From assembly GCA_902630715.1 (NCBI GenBank), contig CACOVO010000009.1:1-51046 (forward strand): DNA of 51,046 bases. Reading direction: 5' to 3'. Position 1 is the stretch's first letter; each line of letters starts with the position of its first letter. The translations under genes and the position numbers were made by a program. The stretch comes from an uncultured SAR86 cluster bacterium (GTDB taxonomy: Bacteria > Pseudomonadota > Gammaproteobacteria > Magnimaribacterales > Magnimaribacteraceae). The notes under the pieces are model-generated. The model saw only the letters and a program-made list of their open reading frames with translations. It did not search any database and was not told the DNA's origin. Below are positions 26,297-36,962 of the stretch, one piece after another.

Positions 26297-28840
26297 ATGG
26301 GTGAAATTGCTGCCAAGGAAATAGTACCTGTTGATATAGGTAAAGAACTGAAACAATCGTATCTTGATTATGCAATGAGCGTAATCGTAGGTAGAGCCCT
26401 GCCAGACGCACGCGATGGCTTGAAGCCAGTTCATCGAAGAGTGCTTTTTGCAATGCATGTTTTAAGCAATGACTTTGGAAGACCGCATAAAAAATCTGCA
26501 AGGATTGTTGGTGATGTTATAGGTAAGTATCATCCTCATGGGGATAGTGCTGCTTACGAGACCATAGTAAGGATGGCGCAATGGTGGTCATTAAGATATC
26601 CACTTGTTGATGGACAAGGTAATTTCGGGTCTATGGATGGTGATGGGCCTGCTGCTCAAAGATACACGGAAGTAAGAATGGCTCGCATATCTCAAGAATT
26701 GTTGGCAGATCTCGAAAAAGAGACAGTGAACTTTGTGGAGAATTATGATGGCACAGAGATGATGCCAGAAGTTTTGCCAACAAAGATTCCTAATATGCTT
26801 GTAAATGGTTCCGCAGGTATAGCTGTAGGAATGGCAACAAATATGGCACCACATAATTTAAATGAATCTTTAAATGCTTGCCTGGCTTTTATAGATAATC
26901 CAGAAATTTCTGTACAAGAGCTAATGGAATATATTCCAGGTCCTGATTTTCCGACAGGAGCCATCATCAATGGTAAAGCCGGTATAGTTAGTGCCTATGA
27001 AACAGGAAGAGGTAGAGTAAAAATAAGGGCAAAAACAGAATTTGAAGATGAAGATGAAGATAAAGCAAAAATCATAATTACTGAAATGCCTTATCAAGTA
27101 GTGAAGGCAAGATTAATTGAAAAAATTGCTGAACTTTCTAGAGATAAAAAGTTAGAAGGAATAAGGGATATAAGAGATGAATCTGATAAAGATGGTGTGC
27201 GCGTAGTTATAGAACTTAAATCTGGCCAGATCCCCGATGTTGTTCTAAATAACCTTTACGCACAAACCCAAATGCAGACAGTATTTGGAATTAATAATGT
27301 TGCTTTGATAGATGGCGAACCTAAATTATTAAACCTGAAATCAATTCTTTCAGTATTTTTTAATCACAGAAAAGAAGTGGTTTCTAGAAGAACCTTTTTT
27401 GACTTGAGAAAGGCTAAAGAAAGAGGTCATATTTTAGAAGGACTCACCATTGCTCTTGCTAATATTGACGAAATGATAGATTTAATTAAAAAATCTAAAG
27501 AAGGTTCCGAAGCAAAAAAGAAACTCTTAGCAAAAAAATGGAAGCCAGGGAAAATAATTTCTATGTTAGAAAAAGCTGGTCCTGATGCATGCAAGATTGA
27601 CATAACTGATAAATCAGTGGGTTTAATTGGAAAAACGTATCAGCTTTCAGAACAACAGGCTCAAGCCATCTTGGACATGAGATTGCAAAGGCTTACTGGC
27701 CTCGAGCAAGATAAATTAATAAAAGAGTATGAAGAAATAATAGATCACATTACCTACTTACTAGAAATTTTAGCAGATCCAGATAAGTTGATTGCGGTAG
27801 TCAAAGAAGAACTTAAAGAAGTTCAGGAAAAATATAAAGACGACAGAAGAACTGAAATACAAGATTCGGCAGCGGATTTGACCGAAGCAGATTTAATTAC
27901 TCCAGAAGACAGAGTAGTAACAATTTCTCATGAAGGTTATGCTAAAACTCAACCTTTAGAAGAATATAGAGCTCAAAGAAGGGGAGGCACGGGTAAAACT
28001 GCAGCTTCAGTTAAAGATGAAGACTTTGTCGAACAGCTTTTAGTAGCAAATACTCATACTACTCTTCTATGCTTTTCAAATTTAGGGCAAGTTTATTGGC
28101 TTAAAGTTTATGAGATCCCATCAGCTGGAAGGGCTGCAAAAGGGCGCCCACTTGTCAATCTTATCCAGCTTAGTGAAGGAGAAAGAATTACTAGCATGGT
28201 TCCTGTTGAGGAATATGACGATAAGCATTTTATTCTTATGGCTACTAAGGCTGGCACGATAAAGAAAACACTATTGACTGAGTTTCAAAATCAAAGAAGA
28301 GGTGGAAAAAGAGCTATCACTCTTGATGAAGGAGATGAGCTGGTTGGAACTACCATCACGGACGGAAGTAAATTTGTAATGTTAGTTACTAATGCCGGAA
28401 AGGCAGCACACTTCTCAGAGACTGAAGTAAGGTCTATGGGTAGGACGGCTAAAGGTGTTAGAGGTATAAAGCTTGAAAAGGAGCAGCATGTAATATCTTT
28501 AATAATCCCCGATGAAGAAGCTAGTATATTTACGGTAAGTGAGAATGGATATGGTAAACGTTCTAAATCTATAGACTTTAGAAAAACTAGAAGAGGCGCT
28601 AAGGGCGTTATAGCTATGCAAATTTCTGAGAGGAACGGTCAACTTATCGGTGCTGCACAGGTTTCAGACGACGATGAATTAATGCTGATCTCTGACAAAG
28701 GTATGTTGGTAAGGACAAGAGTTGCCGAAGTAAACATCATTGGAAGAAATACTCAAGGAGTGACTGTAATTAGGCTTAAAGATTCAGAAAAACTGATAAG
28801 CATAGCTCCGATAAGTGAAGAATTCATAGGAGATGAATAA
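26297..28840 (+). CDS. gyrA: DNA gyrase subunit A
   Basis: This 847-residue subunit breaks and rejoins DNA to introduce negative supercoils with GyrB. The catalytic Tyr123 lies in [13 protein letters not shown]. The quinolone region reads [16 protein letters not shown], with Ser84 intact and Glu88 where E. coli has Asp87. The C-terminal wrapping domain includes the GyrA-box-like QRRGGTG. The gene heads the supraoperon; its stop overlaps the serC start by one base. An earlier promoter with a structured leader is visible. Confidence 0.97.
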   Translation: MGEIAAKEIVPVDIGKELKQSYLDYAMSVIVGRALPDARDGLKPVHRRVLFAMHVLSNDFGRPHKKSARIVGDVIGKYHPHGDSAAYETIVRMAQWWSLRYPLVDGQGNFGSMDGDGPAAQRYTEVRMARISQELLADLEKETVNFVENYDGTEMMPEVLPTKIPNMLVNGSAGIAVGMATNMAPHNLNESLNACLAFIDNPEISVQELMEYIPGPDFPTGAIINGKAGIVSAYETGRGRVKIRAKTEFEDEDEDKAKIIITEMPYQVVKARLIEKIAELSRDKKLEGIRDIRDESDKDGVRVVIELKSGQIPDVVLNNLYAQTQMQTVFGINNVALIDGEPKLLNLKSILSVFFNHRKEVVSRRTFFDLRKAKERGHILEGLTIALANIDEMIDLIKKSKEGSEAKKKLLAKKWKPGKIISMLEKAGPDACKIDITDKSVGLIGKTYQLSEQQAQAILDMRLQRLTGLEQDKLIKEYEEIIDHITYLLEILADPDKLIAVVKEELKEVQEKYKDDRRTEIQDSAADLTEADLITPEDRVVTISHEGYAKTQPLEEYRAQRRGGTGKTAASVKDEDFVEQLLVANTHTTLLCFSNLGQVYWLKVYEIPSAGRAAKGRPLVNLIQLSEGERITSMVPVEEYDDKHFILMATKAGTIKKTLLTEFQNQRRGGKRAITLDEGDELVGTTITDGSKFVMLVTNAGKAAHFSETEVRSMGRTAKGVRGIKLEKEQHVISLIIPDEEASIFTVSENGYGKRSKSIDFRKTRRGAKGVIAMQISERNGQLIGAAQVSDDDELMLISDKGMLVRTRVAEVNIIGRNTQGVTVIRLKDSEKLISIAPISEEFIGDE

Positions 28841-29922
28841 TGCCAAGGAAGTTTAATTTTGGCGCTGGTCCAGCTACTATGCCTGAAGCTGTTTTAAAAG
28901 AAGTCCAACAAGAATTATTAGACTGGAATGGTTTGGGCCTTTCTGTAATGGAAATAAGCCATAGAAGTCCGGAATTCATAGACATTGCAAAACAAGCGGA
29001 ACAGGATTTTAGAGACCTGCTATCTATTTCAGAAGATTACGCAGTTTTGTTTACTCATGGAGGCGCAACTATGCAAAATGCTATGGTTCCTCTAAACCTG
29101 GCTACTCAGGATGGCTATGCCGACTATGTTAACAGTGGTCACTGGGCTAAGCGCTCTATTAAAGAAGCTCGGAGATATACCAATGTCAACGTCGCAGCTT
29201 CATCCGAGGAGGAAGAATTCAGATTTTTTCCAAAACAAGATTCTTGGGAGCTTTCTGAGAATTCCTCTTATGTGCATTACACACCTAACGAAACCATAGG
29301 AGGTTTATGTTTGAGATCTATCGAATATTCAGAGAAACCCATAGTGGCAGATTACTCTTCAGGTATTCTTTCAGAGCCTATCGATGTGAACAAATTTTCT
29401 TTGATTTATGGTGGAGCACAAAAAAACATAGGCCCTTCTGGCCTTGGCTTTGTGATCATAAAAAAAGATTTACTAGGTAATCCTCAAGCCATCACTCCAA
29501 ACCTTTTGAACTACACCCTGATACATGAAGGCGAATCTATGTCTAATACACCTCCGACTTTCGCTTGGTATGTTGCGGGAAAGGTGTTCAAGTGGTTGAA
29601 ATCTTTGGGTGGCGTTGAAGAAATTGCAAAGATCAATATTAGAAAAGCAGATAAATTGTACAGCTATATAGATGGCTCTAACTTTTATAGAAACAATATT
29701 AATAAAGAAGATCGATCTATTATGAATGTACCCTTTTTATTAGCCAATGAAGATCTCAATGATAAGTTTTTAGAACAATCCAAAGAAGCTGGGTTATTAG
29801 CTTTAAAGGGTCATAGATCTGTTGGAGGTATGAGGGCTAGCATATATAACGGTCTCCCAGAGGAGGGAGTAGACGCACTGGTGGACTTTATGGATGTATT
29901 TTCTAAAGAAAATCCTCAATGA
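28840..29922 (+). CDS. serC: Phosphoserine aminotransferase
   Basis: This 360-residue pyridoxal-phosphate enzyme converts 3-phosphohydroxypyruvate and glutamate to phosphoserine. It starts FNFGAGPATMPEAVLKEVQQE, the SerC hallmark, has HGGATMQ and a PLP lysine in YGGAQKNIGPSG, and ends with HRSVGGMRASIYNGLPEEGV. It overlaps gyrA by one base and is followed after 3 bases by pheA, as in the Pseudomonas gyrA-serC-pheA arrangement. Confidence 0.96.
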   Translation: MPRKFNFGAGPATMPEAVLKEVQQELLDWNGLGLSVMEISHRSPEFIDIAKQAEQDFRDLLSISEDYAVLFTHGGATMQNAMVPLNLATQDGYADYVNSGHWAKRSIKEARRYTNVNVAASSEEEEFRFFPKQDSWELSENSSYVHYTPNETIGGLCLRSIEYSEKPIVADYSSGILSEPIDVNKFSLIYGGAQKNIGPSGLGFVIIKKDLLGNPQAITPNLLNYTLIHEGESMSNTPPTFAWYVAGKVFKWLKSLGGVEEIAKINIRKADKLYSYIDGSNFYRNNINKEDRSIMNVPFLLANEDLNDKFLEQSKEAGLLALKGHRSVGGMRASIYNGLPEEGVDALVDFMDVFSKENPQ

Positions 29923-29925
29923 GTA

Positions 29926-31002
29926 ATGTCAAAAAAGGATGACCTCAAAAATATTCGAGATTCAATTGATTCAATTGATAATCAAATTTTGTCTCTTATA
30001 AGCGAAAGAGCAAAGCTAGCCATCCAAGCCGGTCAAGCTAAGCAAGATAGCAGTAAATATAAACCTGCAAGAGAATCTTCTATTTTAAATAGATTGAGCG
30101 AGTTGAACGAAGGCCCGTTAGATAAAAATCAAATTAGAAATATTTTTAATGAGATTATTTCAAGTTGTCGCTCAAGGGAAACAACTTTTACAATATCTTA
30201 TCTTGGACCTGAAGGCACATTTTCGGAATCTGCACTTGAAGGGCAATTCGGAAAATCTGTAGAAAAGTCCCCACAAGATACCATTAGGTCTATTTTTGAA
30301 TCTGTTGAAGATGAATCCTCTGATTATGGAATAGTCCCCATAGAGAATTCAACTGAAGGTTCTGTCAATAATACTTTAGATTGCTTGAGTGAGTTTAACT
30401 TAAAAATTTGTGGCGAGATTGAAATGGAGATTCATCATAATCTACTCGGTCATAACAAGCCTCTTCCTAAAGAAGGTTTTGAAATCCATGCTCATGAGCA
30501 AACTCTTGGACAATGTAAACAGTGGTTGGAGTCTTATTGTCCTAACGTTAGGTTGGTTAGCGTAAGCAGTAATGCGCAGGCAGCTTCTAATGTTACAGAA
30601 GATAACTCTATTATTGCGATCGCTGGAGAGCTAGCAGCAACAAAATATGGATTGGAAATTTTAAATCGAAATATTGAAGATTATTCTAGTAATACAACAA
30701 GATTTATAACAATAGGTAGAATTGACGCTGGCCAGACTAATGCAGACAAAACATCAATTATGGCGACCACAAAGAATGAGGAGGGAGCTCTTTATTCTTT
30801 ATTGGAGCCCTTTAATGCATTAGGTATAAATCTATCACATCTAACTTACAGACCTTCAAAAATTAATAAATGGCAATACTCATTCTTTATAGATTTTGAA
30901 GGGCACTTAGAAGACAAAAAAATACTTAACTTGGTCTCTAACTTGGAAAGTAAAGATATTGAATTAAAAGTACTGGGATCTTACCCTAGAGCTTTAGGAT
31001 AA
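29926..31002 (+). CDS. pheA: Bifunctional chorismate mutase / prephenate dehydratase
   Basis: This 358-residue P-protein makes prephenate and then phenylpyruvate. An N-terminal chorismate mutase domain (about 1-85; IRDSIDSIDNQILSLISERAKLA) is followed by the dehydratase domain (YLGPEGTFSESAL near 90, then VPIENSTEGSV and TTRFITI) and a C-terminal ACT domain. In the ACT domain the usual phenylalanine-binding ESRP/ETRP motif reads TYRP, lacking the Glu, which could alter feedback inhibition. hisC begins 2 bases after its stop. Confidence 0.94.
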   Translation: MSKKDDLKNIRDSIDSIDNQILSLISERAKLAIQAGQAKQDSSKYKPARESSILNRLSELNEGPLDKNQIRNIFNEIISSCRSRETTFTISYLGPEGTFSESALEGQFGKSVEKSPQDTIRSIFESVEDESSDYGIVPIENSTEGSVNNTLDCLSEFNLKICGEIEMEIHHNLLGHNKPLPKEGFEIHAHEQTLGQCKQWLESYCPNVRLVSVSSNAQAASNVTEDNSIIAIAGELAATKYGLEILNRNIEDYSSNTTRFITIGRIDAGQTNADKTSIMATTKNEEGALYSLLEPFNALGINLSHLTYRPSKINKWQYSFFIDFEGHLEDKKILNLVSNLESKDIELKVLGSYPRALG

Positions 31003-31004
31003 GC

Positions 31005-32099
31005 ATGGATATAAAAGAATTAGTTAATAGAGGGATTGATGACCTAAGTCCGTATGAACCTGGTAAGCCAATCGAGGATCTGGAAAGAGAGTTGGGTATT
31101 GAAAATGCTATAAAGTTAGCTAGCAATGAAAATCCTATGGGTCCTAGTCCCAAAATATTTGATTCCATAGAAGATGTACTCAAAGAGACGCATAGATATC
31201 CTGATGGAAATGCTACCCGATTGAAGTCAACCATAGCTCGTAAATTTCGTGTGACAGATAATCAAGTGACAATAGGTAATGGCTCAAATGACATTATTGA
31301 GTTCGTTGCAAGAATATTTTTGAGCCGCAATGATAGTGCTATCTATTCTGAGCATGCTTTTGCAGTATACCCTTTAGTAGTCAAAGCCGTTGGTGCAAAA
31401 GGCATTGAAGTTCCTGCCAAGAATTTCTCTCATGACCTGGATCTTATGCTTGAGTCTATTGAAGAAAGTACTAAATTAATCTTCATAGCAAATCCGAATA
31501 ATCCAACCGGCTCTTTTATAGAATACGATGAATTAATTAAGTTTATAGAGAAAGTTCCAGAGCACATCATTGTTTTGCTTGACCAAGCTTATTTTGACTA
31601 TTCCTCTTTCGAAACCAAGGATATGGAATTTGATGACTTAAGCAAATTTCCTAATCTAATTATGAGTCGAAGTTTTTCAAAAGCCTATGGGCTTGCAGGT
31701 TTTAGAGTAGGTTTTTGTGTATCTTCAAAAGAAATAGCTGATTACTTAAATAGGGTAAGACAACCATTCAACGCAAACTCTTTAGCCTTATTTGCGGCTG
31801 AAAAGGCTTTGGATGATCAGGATTTCATAGATAAATGCCTTCAGCTTAATTTAGAGCAAAAGGCGCTACTATTTAAAGAATTAGATTCCCTTGGCTATGA
31901 GTGTCTGCCCAGCAGGGCAAATTTTATATCTTTTGATTGTAAACAAGACTCTGGAGAGGCATTCAATAAGCTTTTAATGGAAGGGGTCATTGTAAGATCC
32001 CTCGCGGTTTATAAGATGCCAAATTATTTAAGAGTTTCAGTAGGTTTACCTGAAGAGAATCTTTCATTTTTAGAGAAGATTAAGCTCACCCTAACCTAG
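31005..32099 (+). CDS. hisC: Histidinol-phosphate / aromatic aminotransferase
   Basis: This 364-residue fold-type I PLP aminotransferase has the HisC pattern: LASNENPMGPSPK near 38-50, YPDGNATRLK, FIANPNNPTGSF, and the PLP lysine in SRSFSKAYGLAGFRVGF. Lying between pheA and tyrA it probably also acts on phenylpyruvate and hydroxyphenylpyruvate (the HisHb role in the aro supraoperon). That dual role is inference. tyrA starts immediately after its stop. Confidence 0.92.
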   Translation: MDIKELVNRGIDDLSPYEPGKPIEDLERELGIENAIKLASNENPMGPSPKIFDSIEDVLKETHRYPDGNATRLKSTIARKFRVTDNQVTIGNGSNDIIEFVARIFLSRNDSAIYSEHAFAVYPLVVKAVGAKGIEVPAKNFSHDLDLMLESIEESTKLIFIANPNNPTGSFIEYDELIKFIEKVPEHIIVLLDQAYFDYSSFETKDMEFDDLSKFPNLIMSRSFSKAYGLAGFRVGFCVSSKEIADYLNRVRQPFNANSLALFAAEKALDDQDFIDKCLQLNLEQKALLFKELDSLGYECLPSRANFISFDCKQDSGEAFNKLLMEGVIVRSLAVYKMPNYLRVSVGLPEENLSFLEKIKLTLT

Positions 32100-32975
32100 A
32101 TGAACAATAGCGAAGGTTTTAAAAATGTCCTGATTGTGGGATTAGGTTTAATAGGAGGTTCAATCGCCAAGAGATTAAAAGAGATCTCTTACCCCGGCGA
32201 TGTGTATGGATTTGATAGAGACTTGGAAATTTTACAGAGCGCCTATAGCGACTCTCTTATAAAAAATGACAGCATAAATTCTCTTGAAGGACTTGAAGAT
32301 ATTTTAATCTTATTTTGCACGCCTGTTTTGTCTTTTAATGAGGCTTTGGAATCAGTTATATCTTTGCAACCCTCTGAAAAAGCAGTTTTTACAGATACCC
32401 TAAGTACTAAAACCCAAATTCTTGAACTGTTAATTTCAGAATCAGAGAGTATTAAAAATCGCTTTGTCTTATCTCATCCAATTGCAGGCTCTGAAAGAAG
32501 CGGATTAGAAAATTCTAAAGAGTCACTTTTTGTTGACAGAATCACGGTTATCTCTCCGCATGAAACAAATGAAAATCACCATATAGATAGAGTATCTGAC
32601 TTTTGGAGGGAACTTGGATCTTCTATTAAAATTCTCTCCTGTAAAGAGCATGATTCTATTTTTGCAAAAACTAGCCATCTTCCTCATGTAATATCTTATG
32701 CCTTAATGCAAAGTCTTTTTGGCAAATTGCACGAAAAAACCTTTGAATTTTCTGGGGGAAGCTTAGAGGACTACACAAGAATAGCATCTAGTGATCCTAT
32801 TATGTGGAAAGATATCTTCATATCTAATAATGAGAATATTTTAAAATCCATAGAGGATTTTGAACTCAGTTTAAAAGAACTAAAAGATCTAATTAAACAA
32901 CAAGATGAAGAGGCTATATTGAAATTTCTCCAAGATACTAAAACTTTAAGAGATAACTCCTTAGAGAATTATTAA
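32100..32975 (+). CDS. tyrA: Prephenate / cyclohexadienyl dehydrogenase
   Basis: This 291-residue NAD(P)-dependent enzyme decarboxylates prephenate or arogenate toward tyrosine. It has the Rossmann motif VGLGLIGGSIAKRLKE near 13-28 and the substrate region SHPIAGSERSGLENS. It is a free-standing TyrA: neither fused to chorismate mutase as in E. coli, nor to AroA as in Pseudomonas, although aroA follows directly with no gap. NAD versus NADP preference is not resolved. Confidence 0.92.
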   Translation: MNNSEGFKNVLIVGLGLIGGSIAKRLKEISYPGDVYGFDRDLEILQSAYSDSLIKNDSINSLEGLEDILILFCTPVLSFNEALESVISLQPSEKAVFTDTLSTKTQILELLISESESIKNRFVLSHPIAGSERSGLENSKESLFVDRITVISPHETNENHHIDRVSDFWRELGSSIKILSCKEHDSIFAKTSHLPHVISYALMQSLFGKLHEKTFEFSGGSLEDYTRIASSDPIMWKDIFISNNENILKSIEDFELSLKELKDLIKQQDEEAILKFLQDTKTLRDNSLENY

Positions 32976-34289
32976 ATGGATTTTTTAATAAAAAGCGGAC
33001 AGAACTTGAAGGGTGTGATCACAGTTCCTGGTGATAAATCTATTTCGCACAGATCTATAATTTTATCTTCTTTAGCCGCAGGAACATCAAAGATTACAGG
33101 CTTATTGGAGGGAGAAGACTGCCTAGCAACCATAGAGGTTTTTCGTAATATGGGAATTAAGATAGTAAAAGAAAGGGGAATCTATTCTGTCGAAGGCAAA
33201 GGTTTAAGAGGTCTAGAAGATCCAGAAAAACCATTAGACTTTGGTAATTCAGGAACTTCAATAAGATTGTGTTCTGGCATATTATCAGCGCAAAGCTTTG
33301 AATCTACTTTGATCGGAGATAGTTCTTTGTCTTCTAGACCTATGCAAAGAATAGTTGAGCCTTTGACAGCCATGGGTGCGAATATAACTTCAAAAAATGG
33401 CACACTACCTATAGAGATTTCTCCAACAGATTCTCTTAAGTCGATTAATTACTCGCTCCCCATTGCAAGTGCTCAAGTCAAGTCTTGTATTATGCTTTCG
33501 GCTCTCTATGCGGAAGGAGTAACTACGATAGAAGAAAATGTAGTTACTAGAGATCATACTGAGAATATGTTTAAACACTTTGGGATACCACTAAAAATGG
33601 AAGACTTAGAGGGTAAAAAACGTATTAACCTAACTAGTATAGATTCCATTAATCCCACTGATATAAAAATTTGTGGTGACTTTTCATCAGCATCCTTCTT
33701 TATACTTGCAGCTTTGATTTGCCCTAAGTCAGAACTTTTGATTAAGAATGTTGGCATCAACAAGACAAGAATCGGATTATTACATGCCTTGAGGCACATG
33801 GGCGCAAATATTCAACTATTAAATCAAACCGAAAACATTGAACCCACTGCGGACATTTTAGTAAAGAGCTCAAATCTAAAAGGCATTATTTTGAATACAA
33901 ATTTAGTAGCAAACATGATTGATGAGATGCCTGTTTTTTTCATCGCTGCAGCTTTGTCTGAGGGCATAACAATTGTTAAAGATGCCAAAGAGTTGAGAGC
34001 TAAAGAGAGCGATCGTCTTCAAGCTATGGCAGAAGCCTTGTCATCATTTGGATTAAAATATGATCTTGAAGAAGATGGAATAAAAATTTATGGGCTGGGC
34101 TCTACAGGCATATTAAATTCAACAAATATTAGTTCTTATGGAGATCACAGGATAGCAATGGCAAGCGCGATAGCTTCTCTGAGATCTGATGACAAGGTAA
34201 GAGTACTTGATTGCTTAAATGTAAATACTTCTTACCCTAACTTTGTTGATACTTGTAAAGAAATTGGTATCGATATAAAGCAATCATGA
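32976..34289 (+). CDS. aroA: 3-phosphoshikimate 1-carboxyvinyltransferase (EPSP synthase)
   Basis: This 437-residue enzyme joins phosphoenolpyruvate to shikimate 3-phosphate. Signatures include VPGDKSISHRSIILSSLAAG near the N-terminus, GNSGTSIRLCSGIL with SSRPMQRIVEPL, and the late RAKESDRLQAMAEAL and GDHRIAMASAIA. The GNSGT form (not GNAGT) is visible near residue 92. It overlaps cmk by 4 bases. Confidence 0.95.
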   Translation: MDFLIKSGQNLKGVITVPGDKSISHRSIILSSLAAGTSKITGLLEGEDCLATIEVFRNMGIKIVKERGIYSVEGKGLRGLEDPEKPLDFGNSGTSIRLCSGILSAQSFESTLIGDSSLSSRPMQRIVEPLTAMGANITSKNGTLPIEISPTDSLKSINYSLPIASAQVKSCIMLSALYAEGVTTIEENVVTRDHTENMFKHFGIPLKMEDLEGKKRINLTSIDSINPTDIKICGDFSSASFFILAALICPKSELLIKNVGINKTRIGLLHALRHMGANIQLLNQTENIEPTADILVKSSNLKGIILNTNLVANMIDEMPVFFIAAALSEGITIVKDAKELRAKESDRLQAMAEALSSFGLKYDLEEDGIKIYGLGSTGILNSTNISSYGDHRIAMASAIASLRSDDKVRVLDCLNVNTSYPNFVDTCKEIGIDIKQS

Positions 34290-34960
34290 ATGATTTAGAT
34301 ATCCCCGTAATTACTATAGATGGTCCAAGTGGTGCAGGTAAAGGCACAATTGCTCAGATGTTAGCATTGGAGCTATCTTGGAATATTTTAGATAGTGGAG
34401 CCTTGTATAGAACCTTAGCTTATTTTATGCAAGAAAATAAAATTTCTCTCAATAATTTCGTGGAAAAAAGAGAAGAAATTGAGAAAAGATTTCATGTTTC
34501 ATTTGATCCCGGCGTTCCTGGAGAACCTGTAAGAGTTATATTTGAAGATAAAGATATAACATCTTTGGTGAGGACTGAGGAGATTGCCAAATTAACCTCA
34601 AACCTTGCTGCTGAGCCTATAATTAGAGACTTTATCAAGCCTTGTCAGAGGGACTTTATGAAAGCTCCAGGTTTAATAGCCGATGGTAGAGATATGGGAA
34701 CCGTAATTTTCTCCGATGCTAAGTACAAAATCTTTCTTACTGCTTCAGTTGAAGAAAGGGCTAAAAGACGACAAACACAGTTGAAAAGACTGGGTTTGGA
34801 GGTTAACATGCGATCCCTTTTACACGAGTTAGAGGAGAGGGATAGAAAAGATACAGAGAGGGAGCACTCTCCATTAATTCCTGCTCAAGACTCTATGATA
34901 ATTGATACAAGTAATTTAAACCCAGAAGGAGTGGTAAAGGAAATTAAAACTTACCTATAA
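34286..34960 (+). CDS. cmk: Cytidylate kinase
   Basis: This 224-residue kinase phosphorylates CMP and dCMP. The P-loop GPSGAGKGTIAQMLA is near residue 13, followed by DSGALYRTLAYFM, ADGRDMGTVIF and the lid region ASVEERAKRRQTQL. Length is standard. It overlaps aroA by 4 bases and lies 6 bases before rpsA, the conserved cmk-rpsA-ihfB arrangement. Confidence 0.96.
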   Translation: MNDLDIPVITIDGPSGAGKGTIAQMLALELSWNILDSGALYRTLAYFMQENKISLNNFVEKREEIEKRFHVSFDPGVPGEPVRVIFEDKDITSLVRTEEIAKLTSNLAAEPIIRDFIKPCQRDFMKAPGLIADGRDMGTVIFSDAKYKIFLTASVEERAKRRQTQLKRLGLEVNMRSLLHELEERDRKDTEREHSPLIPAQDSMIIDTSNLNPEGVVKEIKTYL

Positions 34961-34966
34961 AAAAAT

Positions 34967-36652
34967 ATGGCAGCGAGCTTTGAACAATTGTTAGATGAAA
35001 ATCTAAGTACTGTAATTATGAAACAAGGCAGTCTTGTGACTGGAATTGTTATTGATATTTTGGATAACCATGTAGTGGTGCACGTAGGATTGAAATCTGA
35101 GGCAGTTGTTCCTATTTCTGAGTTTTATAATGAGTCAGGCGAGCTAGAACTTGAAATAGGTGATGAGGTTCAGTTGACTTTAGAGGCTATTGAAGATGGC
35201 CATGGCAATACTCGTGTCTCAAGAGAAAAAGCTATTAAACAAGAGGTATGGAAAAGAATTGAAGACTGTTTAGCTCAAGACTCAATTCTCAAAGGATTAA
35301 TTACTGGTTCAGTTAAAGGGGGCATGACGGTAGATGTTCAAGGCATAAAAGCTTTCCTTCCTGGGTCACTAGCCGAAGTTATTCCAACCAAAGATTTGGA
35401 GCATCTTGTTGGTAACTACGAAGAATTTAAGGTTATAAAGCTGGATAAAGACAAAAATAATGTTGTTCTATCTAGAAAAGCTGTCTTACAAGAAGTCAAT
35501 TCAGAAGAAAGAGAGAAATTACTTTCTACTTTGGCTGAAGGGCAGACCATACAAGGAGTTGTTAAAAATTTAACAGATTATGGTGCTTTTGTTGACTTAG
35601 GAGGCATAGATGGCCTTCTGCATATAACAGACATATCTTGGAGTAGAATCAATCACCCTTCAGAGGCAATTAGAATTGGAGAAAAACTTGATGTTAAAGT
35701 TATTAAGTATGACCCTGAAGAAAAGAAGGTCTCATTAGGTATAAAACAACTTATAGATGATCCGTGGATTGGCATTGAATCAAAATTTCCACTCAACACT
35801 TCGGTTATGGCTACAGTAACAAATCTTACTGACTACGGTTTCTTTGCAGAGATAGAGCGAGGCGTTGAAGGTTTAGTACATGTTTCTGAGATAGATTGGA
35901 CAAATAAAAATATTCATCCATCGAAGGTAGTTCAATTGAAGGATCAAGTTGAAGTAATGATCTTGGAAGTTGACGAAGAAAAAAGAAGAATTTCTCTTGG
36001 ACTCAAGCAATTGACTGAAAATCCATGGCAAGTTTTTGAGCATACACATAATGAGGGAGATAAAGTCTCTGGCGCAATCAAGTCTATTACAGACTTTGGT
36101 GTGTTTATCGAATTGCAAGGCGGTATTGACGGTCTCGTCCACCTTTCTGATATTTCTTGGGATGAAAGCGAAGAGTCAGTAAGGTCACTGAGCAAAGGTG
36201 ATATTGTTGAAGCTTTGGTTTTATCAATCGAAGCAGATAGGGAAAGAATCTCTCTTGGAATGAAACAGCTTGTCTCTGATTCTTTTGGGGATTTTGCCGA
36301 AGCAAATAAAAAAGGCTCTAGAGTAAAGGCCAAGATAATCGGATCTTCAGAAGACAAGATCGACTTGGAGTTGAGTGAAGACGTACGAGGTTATCTTCCA
36401 ATGAAAGACTATACAAATTCTATGTCAGATACTGTAATAGAGGAGGGAGCTGAAATCGAAGTAGTAGTTGCCAACATAAATAGAAAAGATAGAGAAATTA
36501 TTTTGTCTCTCAGAGCTTTAGAGAAACAGGAAGAAAAAAGTGCTCTTAAGGATAATGCACTCAAGAATAAAGAAATAGAAGAGGCTTCTAAATCAAACAT
36601 CGGTGATCTGATCAAGGCAGAAATGCAAGATACTGATAAAGAAAATGAATAA
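34967..36652 (+). CDS. rpsA: 30S ribosomal protein S1
   Basis: This 561-residue protein consists of six S1 (OB-fold) repeats, as in E. coli S1 (557). The repeats are marked by phrases such as GIVIDILDNHVVVHVGLKSEAVVP, GAFVDLGGIDGLLHITDISW, GFFAEIERGVEGLVHVSEIDW and GVFIELQGGIDGLVHLSDISW. It binds mRNA on the small subunit and aids initiation, important where Shine-Dalgarno sequences are weak as here. Its end overlaps ihfB by 8 bases. Confidence 0.97.
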   Translation: MAASFEQLLDENLSTVIMKQGSLVTGIVIDILDNHVVVHVGLKSEAVVPISEFYNESGELELEIGDEVQLTLEAIEDGHGNTRVSREKAIKQEVWKRIEDCLAQDSILKGLITGSVKGGMTVDVQGIKAFLPGSLAEVIPTKDLEHLVGNYEEFKVIKLDKDKNNVVLSRKAVLQEVNSEEREKLLSTLAEGQTIQGVVKNLTDYGAFVDLGGIDGLLHITDISWSRINHPSEAIRIGEKLDVKVIKYDPEEKKVSLGIKQLIDDPWIGIESKFPLNTSVMATVTNLTDYGFFAEIERGVEGLVHVSEIDWTNKNIHPSKVVQLKDQVEVMILEVDEEKRRISLGLKQLTENPWQVFEHTHNEGDKVSGAIKSITDFGVFIELQGGIDGLVHLSDISWDESEESVRSLSKGDIVEALVLSIEADRERISLGMKQLVSDSFGDFAEANKKGSRVKAKIIGSSEDKIDLELSEDVRGYLPMKDYTNSMSDTVIEEGAEIEVVVANINRKDREIILSLRALEKQEEKSALKDNALKNKEIEEASKSNIGDLIKAEMQDTDKENE

Positions 36653-36923
36653 ATCTGATTTAGTAAATACTTTATCAACAAAATCCGGTTTGTTTTCAGA
36701 TGATGATATTGTTAGATCAGTCCAATCCATTCTCGATCTGATAACGGAATCCTTGACTAGAGACCAGAGAATCGAAATAAGAAATTTCGGAACTTTCTCA
36801 ACAAGATACAGGAAGCAACGTTTGTCACGCAATCCAAGAACGGGGACCACAGTATTGGTAGAGGAAAAAAAACATCCCTATTTCAGGGCCTCTAAGAATT
36901 TAAAGCAATCTTTAAACAAATAA
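36645..36923 (+). CDS. ihfB: Integration host factor subunit beta
   Basis: This 92-residue DNA-bending protein of the HU/IHF family starts MNKSDLVNTLS and has IRNFGTFSTR and the beta-arm RNPRTG, with the intercalating proline followed by KKHPYFRASKNLK. It pairs with IhfA, which is not in this window. Placement right after rpsA supports IHF-beta rather than HU. It is the last gene of the supraoperon. Confidence 0.94.
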   Translation: MNKSDLVNTLSTKSGLFSDDDIVRSVQSILDLITESLTRDQRIEIRNFGTFSTRYRKQRLSRNPRTGTTVLVEEKKHPYFRASKNLKQSLNK

Positions 36924-36940
36924 AAAAGAAGCTGTATAGT
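36911..36940 (+). promoter_or_regulatory. Candidate promoter upstream of the SIS isomerase gene
   Basis: TTTAAA (36911-36916, inside the end of ihfB) and TATAGT (36935-36940) are 18 bases apart, 22 bases before the next ATG. The -10 is good and the -35 is poor. Confidence 0.3.
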
Positions 36941-36962
36941 ATCCTGCTCAAGAGACCGATAA

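Noticed and set aside
26528-26569. Quinolone-resistance change in GyrA (Glu at the E. coli Asp87 position)
   Set aside because: Ser83 is intact, and Glu at this position is natural in many bacteria, so it is not evidence of selected resistance.
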